Origin: Trichoderma breve | Taxonomy: Eukaryota; Ascomycota; Sordariomycetes; Hypocreales; Hypocreaceae | Length of the DNA: 64,000 bases | Assembly (NCBI RefSeq): GCF_028502605.1 | Contig: NC_079234.1 | Span: forward strand, 930,001-994,000 | Reading direction: 5' to 3' | In this document: positions 33,253 to 45,960 of the stretch, piece after piece | Layout: every line of letters starts with the position of its first letter | Numbering within the stretch: the stretch's first letter is position 1 | The notes under the pieces: model-generated | The model's input: the letters and a program-made list of their open reading frames with translations, nothing else | Database searches by the model: none | What the model was told of the DNA's origin: nothing | Translations under genes and position numbers: made by a program

Positions 33253-36200
33253 GGCGCAAAGCAGCGTACACCAGACTGCTGGCGGACGGTGACAATGGAA
33301 TAGACGATATTAGGGATGTTAATAGGTTGATATACGCCTATTGCGACGATCAGGCGGTATAATCGATATCAGGCGCGGGAGTGGCACAAGGTTTGCGCTG
33401 ATGCCCGCATCGAAAGTCAAGTTACTCTGCCGCAGGGTTTAGTGCTTAGCCGATGCTGTCGACGCTACGAGGTGAATGAATGGCGGACGAGCTTGGCTGC
33501 GAAGACGCGTAGAAACTGGAATTAGGCACGCGAGGAAGCGTCGTGGTGAAGCATGTCGCTCCGGGCACAGTCCAAGGGGGTGTCGATGTCGCGATGTCGC
33601 GATGTGCAAGGTCCAGGAAGGCGTCGGCGCACAGGGATCGAGTCCAGCTCCAGGCTAGAAGGCTTAAGTTGACGTGTGCACAAGCAGCGAGGCAGGTGCC
33701 TTTGTGCTGTATGTAGGAGAGAACGGCAGAAAGACAGAGAGAGACGTAAATAGAGGGCCGTGGGCGGCAGCAGGTTGAAATGGCAAGGCAAGGGGGGTGT
33801 GGGAATCGCTGTCGTCCTGGAAACTCGCTTAAGGCTTGTTCGTATTATGCCCAGCAAGGCGCACAGGGAAGAAAAAAAAAGAACAATAATAAATAATGAT
33901 GCGACAAATCAGCAGAGATCAACAAATGGTCGTGCCTGCAGCAATTGGAGGACGAAGGAATGCAGTTGAAGGACGGGAATGAAGGTGGATGGATGTAGCG
34001 TCTGGCTGAGGAATGATGGATGGTGATGCGACCACAGGACGAGAGAGAGTGAGAGAGAAGTGACAGATAATAGATCGGTATCGGTATCGGTATTGATGCG
34101 TATGTAGGTAAGAAAGATGCGGACAAATCAGGCTAAGTATGGAAGAGTCAAAGACGAGGGCAAATGCAATCAATTAATTCACTGCAATGGACATGAACAT
34201 CCAGGGCCATCGCCGTCCATGGGGGATCCGCTGGCGTGAGAAGGAGGGCAGAAGGGAAATAAGGGATGGAGGTTTGGAGATTTGAAGATGGACAAGCATC
34301 GAGCTAAAATGGCAGCGAAGCAGTTCTGGAGGGTCCCTCCAATTCACTAGCAGTGCGGCTACTCCGTCCATAAATTGCCAGTGAGTTGTATGTAGCCAAG
34401 AGTAGCGGCCAGTTGAGGTGAGTGGCTTGCAGGTCTGACAGGGGGAGGCGCTAGTGCCTGTGCCTGGCGTGCGGCCCGTGCATTTTGGGATGTTAGCGTG
34501 TTTGTGTGGCCCAGGAGAGGCGATGGAGGTGATTTGAAGGTTGAGTCTTGTTTGAGCCTATGACGATCCATCAGGTGTGTAAGGCATCAATGACATCCAT
34601 CGAATGGATCTATGTAAACAGGACTATCAATTACTATTTGTCTGTTGGAAAACACAGAAAAGAACACGCCCATTGGCATTCATCTGCTGGTTCATGCTGC
34701 TTACTTGCTCCGAGCATGCGCCTCTTGCAGTCCATTGCATAACCCAAACTGGACCCTCCCGCCACCTCTTCTTTATGCTTGCTAGTCGTCCTTCCATGTC
34801 TTTATCCGACACATCTCGTCACATTTTCAGCCCCAAGCTCTGCCCAGCCCCCCTTTGCACCGCCATTGACAGCAGAGATGAACAGAATCAATTAAAATAC
34901 AGAGGCTGCAGCTCATCTCTCAGCCCAGCTCGCAAGACTCCATTGTAGCTCTCCATCTCTGCACACAATCCGCCAAATGGCACAACCACCATCCATCCAC
35001 CCACCGCTAATCCATCCATCCATCCAAACCATCAAATTCATGCGCTACCCCCCTTGAAATATCCAAATGCTCCAAACACCGCCCGGCGCCCGTCAGAAAA
35101 AGGAAACATGCGCCAATGCAGTGGGGTGCCTCTTCTGCATGCATCCTGCAAGGCCGCCTTTTCGGGTCCAACGCGCTCTTTTCTCGTTCTCTTCTTCCTC
35201 AATTCTTCCCTTCCAATCTCTGTTCTTATTGGCCTCACCTAGTAAGAGGCTACGACGAGAAGTATAATATAACTTCTTCTCCCTTTGTCTCCCTCTAGAC
35301 ACTATCAACTCATAGCCTCGCCAATCACCACCATCCCTCGATCCTCAATCCGTCCCCTTTCAATCCACAGCACCGCAAATCACTGGACTTCCCGAGCCCG
35401 CGGGGTTCCGGTTCATATTCTTGCCTCCTCCTCTTCCCACCCCCTGGACGCCGGCCCTGCGGTTCCGCATCTTCTCCATCCACGGCAAAGCGCAAACGCC
35501 CAACGCCAACGCCTGGATCGTGGCGCGACGACCGTGTCGCCTGCAGTTGATTCGTCACTCGCCTTCCCAGGGGGGTCTTGCATCTCCATCTCCATCGCTG
35601 CATCGCTGGCTCTCATGATGTCTTTACCGTCTCTCGCCTAGGCATGTCGCGATGATGTGATGTCGCTTGCTTGTCAACCCATGTTGCTCCCGGTTCATGT
35701 ATGTACGATATATAACTACTGTACTGTACAAGTCGGGCACTGCTACATTAGGTACATACCGACCGCATCGTCAAACAAACGGTCAAGCGAGTTTTAGATC
35801 AACGGCATATCTCAACTGTACTCGTAGTGGCGCCAATTCCCACATAGCATCAGCAGTAGCCGCCTCGACAACTCATCAACACTATGACTATCCCGTACCG
35901 GCTTGCACATCTTTTGCATACCTAGGAAACCTTGCAAGCTCGGCATTGACGATTTTCTCTAAACTGGAGACAAGGCCACACGAACCGTAAGCAAGCAAGC
36001 AAAGCAAGTCACACCGATCATTCCCCTCCCACCATTCCCCTGTTCTTGCGTCCCGTCTGCAAGAAGAAAAAAAAAAAGAAAAATGACGAGACGAGGAAAA
36101 TAGTCTTGATGGACCGACTGGACCCTCTCGAATCTTTGAAATTACACTACCTTACTCAACAGAAACAATTGAGCCTCAAAGACACCGCTCCAAGCAAACC

Positions 36201-37143
36201 ATGACCACAGCATCCGTTCATAATATCACCACCATGAGCCAATCCATCAGCAATGCCACATACCACACCCCAATCCTCGTCACCGCCTCCCCGAACGGTG
36301 AAGCAATCCTTGTCGCTAAAAGCGGTAAACGCACAAATATAGCAATTCTTCCAAACAGAACAGCTGTCCATTTTTCCTCATACATACACAAAGAACGCGC
36401 GGATGCATCATTCCTAACCAACGCATCAAAAATCCACAATTGGGCACCCTAGTCGCCAGCTGAAGCGGGAACAGAAAAAGAAAAAAAGCAAACCTCTGCA
36501 GAAGATTTCTGACAGTCTGCAGCGCGTTGCTGTATGTAACTAACCAATACGATTCTTGTAGCAACTACTAACACCATTCCCGCGTGCCCGGATTTTGTGC
36601 GAGCATGTACAGCAAATTCGCACAACGCGCGCGCCAACACACAACGACACGTGGAGACAGGACCCAATTGATTTCCAGCCGAGAAATGGTGAAAGTCTAA
36701 CAGTTTTGAGGACGGAGCTTTTTTGGCTCTTTGCTTTTTGCGCCTCGTTTCTCCCTTTTGGTTAGGGAGCCCCCTCTCTTCCCGTTCCCTTGCAGACGTC
36801 AAAGTCATGGTGGAAAATGGAAAAAAGAGTACCGTTTGTTCTTTATTCCGTAAATCCCAATGCCAATCATACTCCAGACACGGAGCAGTAATAGTAGAAA
36901 TCGTCACTCTGTCAAAAGAGAAAGCAAAACATCCTCAGTAGGTACAGTAAAAGACAAGACCATGTGCTCATATTGATGAATGGCTATATACCTACGCTTT
37001 GTCATAATGCAATGCTGCGCTCAGCATCAATGAAGATGCAACATAAGGAAATAATGTAACGCCAGACGAACAAAACCCATAACAACAACCATACTAATGA
37101 CGGATGCCGTCTCTCGCGCTTTTCTCATCCTCTCAGAAGCCGC
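33253..37143. other. Gene-free interval, 3.9 kb, probably long leader/promoter of the centrosomin-motif gene
   Basis: No frame has domain or splice support. Minus-strand CT tracts (33845-34100), a small (tatcgg)n run near 34077-34091 and polypurine stretches are present. Both flanking genes are on the minus strand, so the interval joins the 5' side of the centrosomin-motif gene and the 3' side of the OS-9 gene. A long 5' UTR or non-coding RNA is possible. Confidence 0.5.
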
Positions 37144-38760
37144 CTATAGCTCCTCCTTGAAGAACTGCTCTTCGCTCCCTTCGTCATCCTTCTTCCCGCC
37201 GCTCTTCTTCTTCTTCTTCTCCGCCGCCTTGGTGGTCTCGGTCTTGACATTACCCTTTTCTTTGGCTCCCTTAGCCGCGGTAGCCTGCTGATCCGCCAAG
37301 CCGCCGTCGTCGTCCTCTTCATCTTCATGCATCCATCCTCGGAGATGTCTCTGCGCATCGTCGACATCGCCCACAATCTCCAGCTGCCACCCCTTGTCGC
37401 CTGCTCTCTCCATCATCTCTTGCTCCCATTGATCGACCATGTCGGGACTGAGATTCAGCTTCTCGAGCTTCTCCTTGCTGAGCCGGTCGACTTGGCCACC
37501 GTCCTGCTTGCTGGCAGCCTTGATGAGCACCTCGATGAGCTGCTCCGCGGCTTGCTGGGTGTTGATGTAGTTTCGAGGGGGCGCCAGTACCATGGGAGGC
37601 TGGCCATCCTGATCGCCAGCAGAGAGGGATTTGCGTCCACCAACGAGCACGCCGCCAACTTTCAATTGGCCGCCATCGGTCGCTAGCAATTCCTCTTCTT
37701 GCTCTATCAGCTCATCCTCCTGCAAATACTTGGATGCTTGCTGATCAAGAAGCGGAGGAGCCTGTTTCTCATCGTCGGTAATAAGCTGGCACGTAATGGC
37801 ATCTGCCTTGCTCTCCTCGGGAGGCAAAAAGGCAACATCGCCGCACAGTCTCGGAGTGTTGACCACCATGACGTAGGCGCATATCGTGACCTCCTTGATC
37901 CAGCCAATCTTGTCGTTTTGCATCCCTGGAACACAATGGTACTGCACCTCAATTGTGCGCGGTCTCCCTGTCAGATCGCATATAGTTCCCCCTTCGAGTT
38001 TCTGCACCAGATATCGTTGATCGCCTTTGACTTGTAGCTCGGCCGGTGACTTGGTTTCACCAGAGCTAGATTCCGCGTCCAGGTCGGAGCCATCGGGGAG
38101 GGAAGCTTGGCCCAAAATGTACTGCGCCGCATGGGGGTCGCGCTGGGGAGGCTTTCCCATGGGAGTCGAAGGGAGAGCGTGGAACTGCACAATCTCGCGA
38201 TTGTTGCAGAACCTGTAGCTCCACCATCCAGACATGAAGTAGAGGCACGTGTCTTCGAGCTGGCTGAGAAGGTTCCAGCCACTAATCGCCGCTCGATCAA
38301 GTTCACGCTCCTCCTCCGCCTTGGCCAGCTCGGTCGCGGTTTGATTCTCGGGGGACGGGGGTTCGATGATCGGGATGGCGCAGAGGTAGCGATGCGGCGG
38401 CATGTTCATGACCTCGTATGTGAGAGGCAAGCCGCCACGATAGCGCCCATCTTGATGGCCCTGGTTGCCGCTGGCGTCGCTGATTGTGGGCTGCGAGAAC
38501 TCGGCCGAGTACGTCGGATGCTCAATGTTGTATTCGAGTAGGGATTGCGCATCCTGTTCCGAGATGAAGTGGTCGGAGAAGACGACCTCGAACTGTTTTC
38601 CCAATCAGCTCCCGTCACTGCGCTTACGCCGGTTCAAGTACACATATGGAGGCGCACCTGCGGATAGGCCAGTAGGTCCTCGTGGATGCTAAAGGCCCGA
38701 GATTTGGCCCTGCACAGCGGCAAGGCTGCCAAAAGCGATAGCTGTAGACGGCGCATCATG
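37144..38760 (-). CDS. YOS9: OS-9/Yos9 ER lectin for glycoprotein quality control, about 516 aa; signal-peptide exon off frame by one
   Basis: Exon 2 (37144-38592) encodes most of the protein. It starts FEVVFSDHFISEQDAQSLLEY and contains the MRH lectin domain: WWSYRFCNNREIVQFHALP, GRPRTIEVQYHCVPG, EVTICAYVMVVNTPRLC, with paired Cys and the WW/R/E/Y sugar-binding pattern. The C-terminus is acidic, then Lys-rich, ending in KEEL, an HDEL-like ER retrieval signal. In ERAD it would recognise trimmed N-glycans and pass substrates to the Hrd1 ligase. Exon 1 (38658-38760) gives a good signal peptide from its first ATG (MMRRLQLSLLAALPLCRA). Exon 1's end (AFSIHEDLLAYPQ) matches Yos9 proteins too, but the two lie in different frames, separated by one extra base near 38690-38715. 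Either that is a sequence error or the gene is damaged. Confidence 0.85.
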
Positions 38761-41700
38761 CCATATTCCGGCCACGTATCGGGCACAGCATCAAATGGCA
38801 ATTTGCAATGTTTGGATTTCTGCTACTGCCGCTGTCCAGCTTGAATTGTCATCAAGTTGAGGTCACTGTGTCATTGTCGCGGTTCTGCCGGGCTTTTGCC
38901 GGCTATCATGAATCACCAAATCATCCCACCATCTTATCGCCAGCCGGATTGATGGAGCATCACTTCACGGCGACGAGATTCAGTGTTTCGCCTTCCTCTC
39001 CGTCTCCGCCTCCGCTCCTGATTACGAATGCCACGGTTTCGCCTCGAAAGATAAAGAAATGTGAGAATTGGTAAAAACAATGCCTCATTGATATTTGTCG
39101 TTTCATCCTGTCACTCTGCGGCCAATCACCCGTATGGTCATGTGCTTTGGCATGCGTTAGCCGCAACACTCTCTACTGACGTGGAAGCAACTTTCAGCTC
39201 TGCGTCAAGCCGTCGACATCCGCTCGCCACTCATTCCGCTGTGCAATTCCGCGCCGTTACAAAGCTATCTACGTATCAAATTGAACCGAGGCCTGCGACT
39301 GATAAGAGATCCATTTGAATGTTTGCTGTCCATCCCATCCCCCCTCCAGCCAACAGCAAACGCATGTAGGACGTCGGCGAGATGCGATTCAGCGAAACGG
39401 CGCCGATTATCCACTCCATGACATCCGGGCTTCCCCAGATTGCCAGTTGCTTTCACCCCAGAAGTGAGTGGCTGTACCTTGTGGCCGGGCTAAACCGTTC
39501 TGGCCAAGGGTCATTTGACTTCGCTGGCAGCCAACTTTTGGGCTGCACCCCTGCATCATGGTCGAGCTGGATGTCGACTTTCCAGCACATCCGCCACAGA
39601 AATGACGGAGGAGGGACCCGTTATTAGCGATGGAGCCATTGGAAAACAAAGTAGAGCGCCAGAAGCGGGCTTGCGGAGCGATGCTTGCAACATACGTGCA
39701 TATACCAAGACAGCCGTTGCTCTTTGGCCTTTTTGCTTTTGCCACGGTCCACGTGGTTTGTCTTTGAGAACTTGTCCAGCCAATGTAAGCAATTGCGTTG
39801 GAATAGTACGCATCGAGTTGACGGGCAGACGGCAATCTGAGTCACAGCCTAATTCAACTCTAACAGAACCCAGACTGTCATCCACGGAGAAAGCAGAATT
39901 GGCCACACCTTAGGCTGAAGCTTTTGGCCAATTTTCACATGGCAGACAAACAGACAACCTCTTCATGTAAAGTGCTACACGCACTGTGCTGAAAGCAAGC
40001 CGAGAACATCCATTGAAGCTAGGCAAAGCAGAGTAGCTGCTAGTCGGCAATTCCCAAATCCAAAATCTCATCATCCTCCTCCTCCTCCTCCATCTTCTCG
40101 CCTCTCGTCGCCTATCACGTACCACGGCGACCTCGGAGACGACTCCCGCCGGGGCTGAAAGTTGGTGGGGGAACATTGAAGGGATGGGATGGGTATGGGA
40201 TTTAGGCCTACCTGGGGGCATGAGAAACGCCAAGTTGGCGCATGTAACATCGAAACATGAAGCCACCGCGATTAGCAGCGATCAAGCTACTGGCCCGTTG
40301 ACGCAACCGCCTGTACCTAAACATGTCTGAGAACGCCTAGTCAGTTTGTAATCTCTGGCGCTAGAGGGCATCACAGGGCTCTCCGGTCGCGCTCGGGCCA
40401 GTTTTCGAAGGCTTCTAGACGTGTTCCACGGGCTGTTAGTGACACGGGACCAACGCAATCTCCAAGTTCCAAGGCGCTGTCAGCCCCGCGCTGGCTGGTC
40501 GATCGCCCATCGCCCCCGGCCCAGGCCCCTACAGGAAGCTACAGGAAGACACTATTTGGCCACAGATGCCGTCAATGGTTCAGCTTGTGACGATGCGGTT
40601 TTCCGGGGAGGCTGATGCGTTGATGCAAGCAAGAGGCAGGAGAAGGATTCTGCCGTTGCCAATGGATCTCTTATCGTACCCGCGGTTGGAAATACGTGTA
40701 CGTAAAGCATATTGATGCTGCCGTAAACAGAACCAGGCATGTTAGTTCGTACGATACTCGCGTGTAAGATGCCCCCAGGTTGGCATTTGCTGTGGCAGCC
40801 AGATGAGACGGGATCGGCATGTTGACCTGCTCCCTAAAATCCTGACAAGGCAGAATCGGCCTGCCGGTGAGCGACTTTGGCAATAGGAGGCATTAATTTA
40901 ATCGCGGGTAATTGCAATAACGGGCAGTTCGTTCCGGCGCGTTGCAGAAGCTTGAGGGAATAATCTTCCAGAAGGCAACGGCATGCTGGGATTCGCGCAT
41001 TGCGCATCTCGCGAGCATGGGGCACTCTTGATCAATGCGGCTCTTTCAGCGCCAGTACTCGAACAAAGTACGATACGATACGGAGTACGGAGTAATACGT
41101 TGAATGATACCTTACTAACTCGGGTAGGTGGGTAAGCCAATTCCTTCCATTGAGCTTCACGCCAGCATCAGCGTGGTCCGCAGCAGAGGCGCCCGTCCGT
41201 CTGTTTGATATTGAATGAGATTTTGGGGCTGGTTTATCGTCAGTTCATCGAAAACGGCAATCGATATATCGCACTGCCGACACAAATGGTTGCGCGGTTT
41301 ACCGGGATTCCCAATTGCAGGGCTAGGACTCGCCCAGGACTTGGGAAGCCCTTCTGTCCTAGAGCCTGATAGATGCTGCTCACAATATGTACGTGATACG
41401 GCATAGCACGAGTAGACGCAACACTGCAATGCCTCTATTCGGTGTAGCGTGTCTCACAGGGCTCATTGCCGCCGCCGTAGAGTTAGACTGTGCTGTGTCT
41501 GTATCCAAAGGGCTAGTCGGATGCTTCGCACGTATCGATCGCTTCGCTGATGGGCTTCACATCAATGGAGTCCCGTACACGGAGCACGCATGGATGGAAT
41601 GTCTTTTGGCTGGGGTGCTAAGAGCGTTGGGCTTAGCGCCTGTCTTCGTGAATGGTTGCGTGAGCAGCTGAATATCCGGGCGGGCAGGGCAGGGCAGGGC

Positions 41701-42756
41701 AAGTCTGTCTGTTCCCCTTCGTCCCGCCCTCTCCCAGACGCAAGGGAGCAGAAAAAAGAATCGGGCCACGTCCCTGGAAGCCGGCATTTCTCTTGGCGGG
41801 CGCCCAAGGTTGAATCTCATGCTGCTATATCAAGTACATGTACTCCATCGGTCGGTATACAAACAAGTCCATGTATGGGGTACGGAGCAGTGGGTGGTGG
41901 TACCAGTAGAAAGAAGCAAGGAACAGTTACACACTTGACCACAACCTTGCACTTGCATGGCCAACGCTTGCATCAGATCCTCACATCGTCATGGTCGAAT
42001 CAGACTTTGGGCGCGATTGGCGAACGGGGTGGCCCCTAGACTTGATCCAGGTACAGGCTGCTCGCTCGCCGCGCTGCGAACTTTGGCCCTCTCACGTCGC
42101 GCCAGCAAAACCACCCTCAGGAGCCCGCCTCTCTGCATACGCGCGAATATCGTACAGTATGAATGGGACAGTACGAGTACAGTTACGGCATCGTGTGTGC
42201 GCGGGTGCGCGTTGGCGCATGTGCAGCACAAGGAAGCAGATGGGTGGTGGGCTTTGTATGTATGTTGCAGGTTGAATCTCGTCCAAGTGGCCCCCTTACC
42301 TTACTGGCTGCCGATCCAGGAACAAGAGCAACACCAGGCCGATTCACCGTTTCACACTCGCGGGTTGCCCAAGCCCAGTCACGATGCTGCAATTGATGGC
42401 GATACAGACACACATGTGCCGGATAACTCACCGCCAGATGGCCCAAGGGACGGCATGTCCCGACGTAAGGTACCAAGTATATGTGTCGGGCTGTTAACGG
42501 ATACATGTACGGAGTGGCAACAGCAGCACTGCCGTTCCGTAAGCTGGACGGCTCCAGTTTCGTACCCAAGGCAGGTTTTCTGTGTGCGTGTGTATGTATA
42601 AGTCGACGGTGTGTATATGCTTTTGTGCATACGATCCATTGATATCATGCCCAGGCAAGGTTAGTCCATGCGAGCGTTGTGTGTGCCATCCCATAATCGC
42701 ACACACACACTCACTTACACACTTGCACACGCATCAAGGGTCTCTCTTCTCTCCCT

Positions 42757-42776
42757 GTGTGTGTGTGTGTGTGTGT
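42757..42776 (+). repeat. (GT)n microsatellite
   Basis: An uninterrupted run of about ten TG/GT dinucleotides followed by ctgctttg; CA-rich patches just upstream (42701-42730) make the area locally self-complementary. Confidence 0.85.
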
Positions 42777-44197
42777 CTGCTTTGGGGCCCCCATCCCCTT
42801 GACTTGGCCTGGGATATCGGACAGCCTGGCCGACGCCATCCCATCCCCGGGTCAGAGCAGCACGTCTCGACGTCCTGACGGGGTTGTCGGATCTGATTTG
42901 CTGCTGGGCTGGACCCAACGCTAATCAAGCCCGCCCGCCTCACTTTTACTCGCGCAGAGGCCAGTTGGCGCGCCGGGTCAGGCTAGGATTCGAGGATGGA
43001 TTCGATTTGCTTGCTGCTGGTACTGGTACTGTAATATTGCTGCTGCCTTGCTTCCTCAAAAACGGCGACAGTGACAGACTGAGCAGCACCAGCGCCCGGG
43101 ACCCCTGTCGGCCTGCCACGACAGCCGCTGGCGGCGGGCTGTGCTGCGCGTTGCTTGTCTCGTCGATTCGGTAAAGACGAATTACTGACCGACAGCTGCT
43201 TAAGCGTTGTTTTGGAAGCGAGCGAGAGTTGACAAAGCAGAGGGGTAAATACCAAAAAAAGGCTCAGGATTCTTGCTGGCAAAACGACGATGCATGGCAA
43301 TTGCGCAGCCCCCTCGACGAGTTGCTTTTTGCCTGTTCACGTTGTTCACAGCATGAGTCAACCACGTTTTCCCTCACAACTCCAACACCACACCGAAGGC
43401 CTAAAATGGTTCGTCGATGCGCCGTTTGTCTCGCGCGGCGCATAAGTGACGGGTTACAAGCACTACCGCACTCAGTACCGTGTTAATGTCGACCATTTGT
43501 GATTCCTTCACAACCCCGTATCGGCAAGCATCGACAGCCGATACCCTTGGAGGAGGGGCGGTCGCACAGGGCTCCATGCCTCCGTCGACGCCAAGCCGCG
43601 TTCTTTAATCTTCTGCCTGGGCATCTCAAGCCACCAAGCAGAGGTGCTAGCGCGGCTGCCTTTTTCATTTCACGGCTGCGATGACAGCATTGACGTAGAG
43701 GAGAGAGACTCGGGAGTACTAGAAAGTTAGAGGGAGCGATAATCGGAGCATCCATGATGGGGGCTTCAGTATCACAACTGGGCGTGGTGTAGGTTAGATA
43801 CGTTCCATCAGCTAGCAAGATGCCCAGCGAGCATCGGGTGCGAGCCGCATAGCCGCATCGCCGTCAGTCAGTCCGTCAGTCTGGCAGCTTCACCGAGCTA
43901 GTAACACCCGACCGCAGAAACGGCTTACAGAGCGTTTGTGAGCATCCACGATTTAGAGTAAGAGGTGGGTGTGCTGGTCCTCCGCGTTCTTCAAACCCCA
44001 TGCCGTGCAAGCGAGCGAGCGAGGGAGCGACGATGGCCACCTTCCTGGTCAACCACCATCATCAAGAAGACTCCAAGCCTCCCCCCTGCTAGCACCGATC
44101 CAAGAGTTGCACTCAAGTTTAGCTAGCAGTAGCAGCAGAGCATCGTTATGCAGGGCACCTTTCCGCGGCATGAGCACAGCGTCCTGTCCTGCGTCTC

Positions 44198-44211
44198 GGG
44201 GGGGGGGGGGG
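44198..44211 (+). repeat. Poly-G run (14 G)
   Basis: Fourteen consecutive G within a gene-free interval. Length is prone to sequencing error. Confidence 0.8.
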
Positions 44212-45960
44212 CAAACTTCAATGACTTGGGCTTTTTTTCCTCAAGTGCTGTGGAATTGCTGGTGACACGAAGTCGCAAACAAATTAGTTTTTGATTTCAG
44301 CCATCAGGGTCCGCCTTGGCTGTTGAAGAATTGGACGACCAGCCATGCCTAAAGTCTGATGTCCATACGGTGATACCGTACTGTAGGTACCTGACAGGCG
44401 CACACGATGAGCCAGGGTGAGCGAATCCACGATTACAGTCCAGCATCCTTGGATCCGATGTTCGATATGGATCCGATGTGTTTGGTCTGGGGTCGGGGTC
44501 TGCCAGCACTCGTAGAGTCCGTAACCCGTAACCCTCGTATCGTATGCGCCATATCGGGGTCCATCGCTGATTGAGTTGCGGCCTTTTGGCTCAATGGAAA
44601 AGCCGGGGTCTGGCTCTAATTCTCGTCTGCGAAAAAGGGACCTGACGCTGACGATCCCATTGTATCCATCGTGTGAGGTATGTTCAGGTGCTAGTGCCGG
44701 GTCTAAACCTTGAAGCGATCAGCGGCCAGGAGAGAGCCTTGGGCATTGGATGTGAGACGTCATTTCCCCCAGCGGGCCACATGCGCTGTTCTGGCGCACT
44801 CACACAGCGCAGCACAGGGGGGAATGAGCGCTGGCTGGCACTGTACAGCAAAAGGTTAAGGGGGGTCTGGTATCTCCACCGAACTCTGATGCGAGCTGCG
44901 TACTCCGTACTTCGTCTTGGTACTTTGCATTGTCCCCATCCCATCGCCCATCGCGGCCCCCCTGTCAACGCATCTACTTGTCTTGGGTCTTGTGGCTGAA
45001 GGTGATCCATTGATGGCTCCTCCCACACTCGATTTGATGCCAAATACCACCGGGTTTAGTAGGTCCTCAAAGTACTGTACCTCGACACACATGTACTCGT
45101 TCTGGCGCCCGTACCCGCTACTTGCTCCTTGCCCGCTGTACCCGCGTCTACTTCCATGTTATACTTGCGGCCAAGATACACCAGACGCTCTAGCGCCGCC
45201 CGTCTATCTTTGTCTCTCCTGGGCTGGGCTCTAGGTTGTCTGTATACCTTATGTGTGTACACTCATATGCGTTGCCAACTGGCCGGCCGCGGCTTATTTT
45301 TACCTGTGCTGTGCTTAATACGATCAAATGAGTTGGTGTGTGTTCTGCTAATATTCGGCTCTGAGCGTGCAATGCAGTCTGCGTCTGGTACTTAAAACGC
45401 AGCCACATCGCCTTTTCCTCCAACCACCACTTCGCCCAGATTGCCTTACAGTAGAACACGACACACACATAAGAGCCTCCAGTGACCCCCTCCAACTACT
45501 TACTTCGTCCTCTCTGGATTTTCTTTCCTTCTCTTTCTTCCTCTTCCCACTTACATCTTCAACAATATTCTAATCCTTACTTTTACTTGACACTGTCCTT
45601 TTATTTTTTTTTTCTTCCATACTTGCTCCTATCACTGGTACTGTTTATTACCACCTGTACTCACTTACTGTCTTGTTACCGGGCACTCCTTATAAGTGCT
45701 GCCCGGCGCCGCTCTTGGACGAAGACTGTCAACTCGATCTCTTCCTCAGCCGGGCAGTCTTCGCCGCGAATCACTCCCTCACCATCTTCTTGCCATCACT
45801 ACACACTGTCGCCTCTTCACAGCCGACACTACTGCTGTGCATCTGCTCTTTTTTATTGATATTAATACCTGCCGTGTTGGCATTCCCTCGCTCTCTTCAA
45901 CTCTCTCTCATACTTACACCCTCTCCTCCCCCCCTCTCTTCCATACTATAGGTGCTCGGC

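Larger units (their letters stand above)
38761..45960. other. Gene-free interval, 7.2 kb
   Basis: The longest interval without a supportable gene. Many overlapping open frames on both strands (for example 41957-42601, 214 codons) arise from high GC and lack domains or intron structure. Simple repeats: (agggc)n at 41684-41703, (gt)n at 42757-42776, (gagc)n near 44008-44022, a 14-G run at 44198-44211. Several copies of GTACGGAGTA-like words occur. Its right end (45450-45950) is strongly CT-rich and ends in ctatag at 45950, a possible 5' UTR intron acceptor of the C2H2 gene. Confidence 0.5.

Noticed and set aside
39910..40266. 118-codon minus-strand frame upstream of OS-9
   Set aside because: Low-complexity Arg run and no recognisable fold.
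41957..42601. 214-codon plus-strand frame
   Set aside because: GC-rich region with open frames on both strands; no domain, start context or splice structure.
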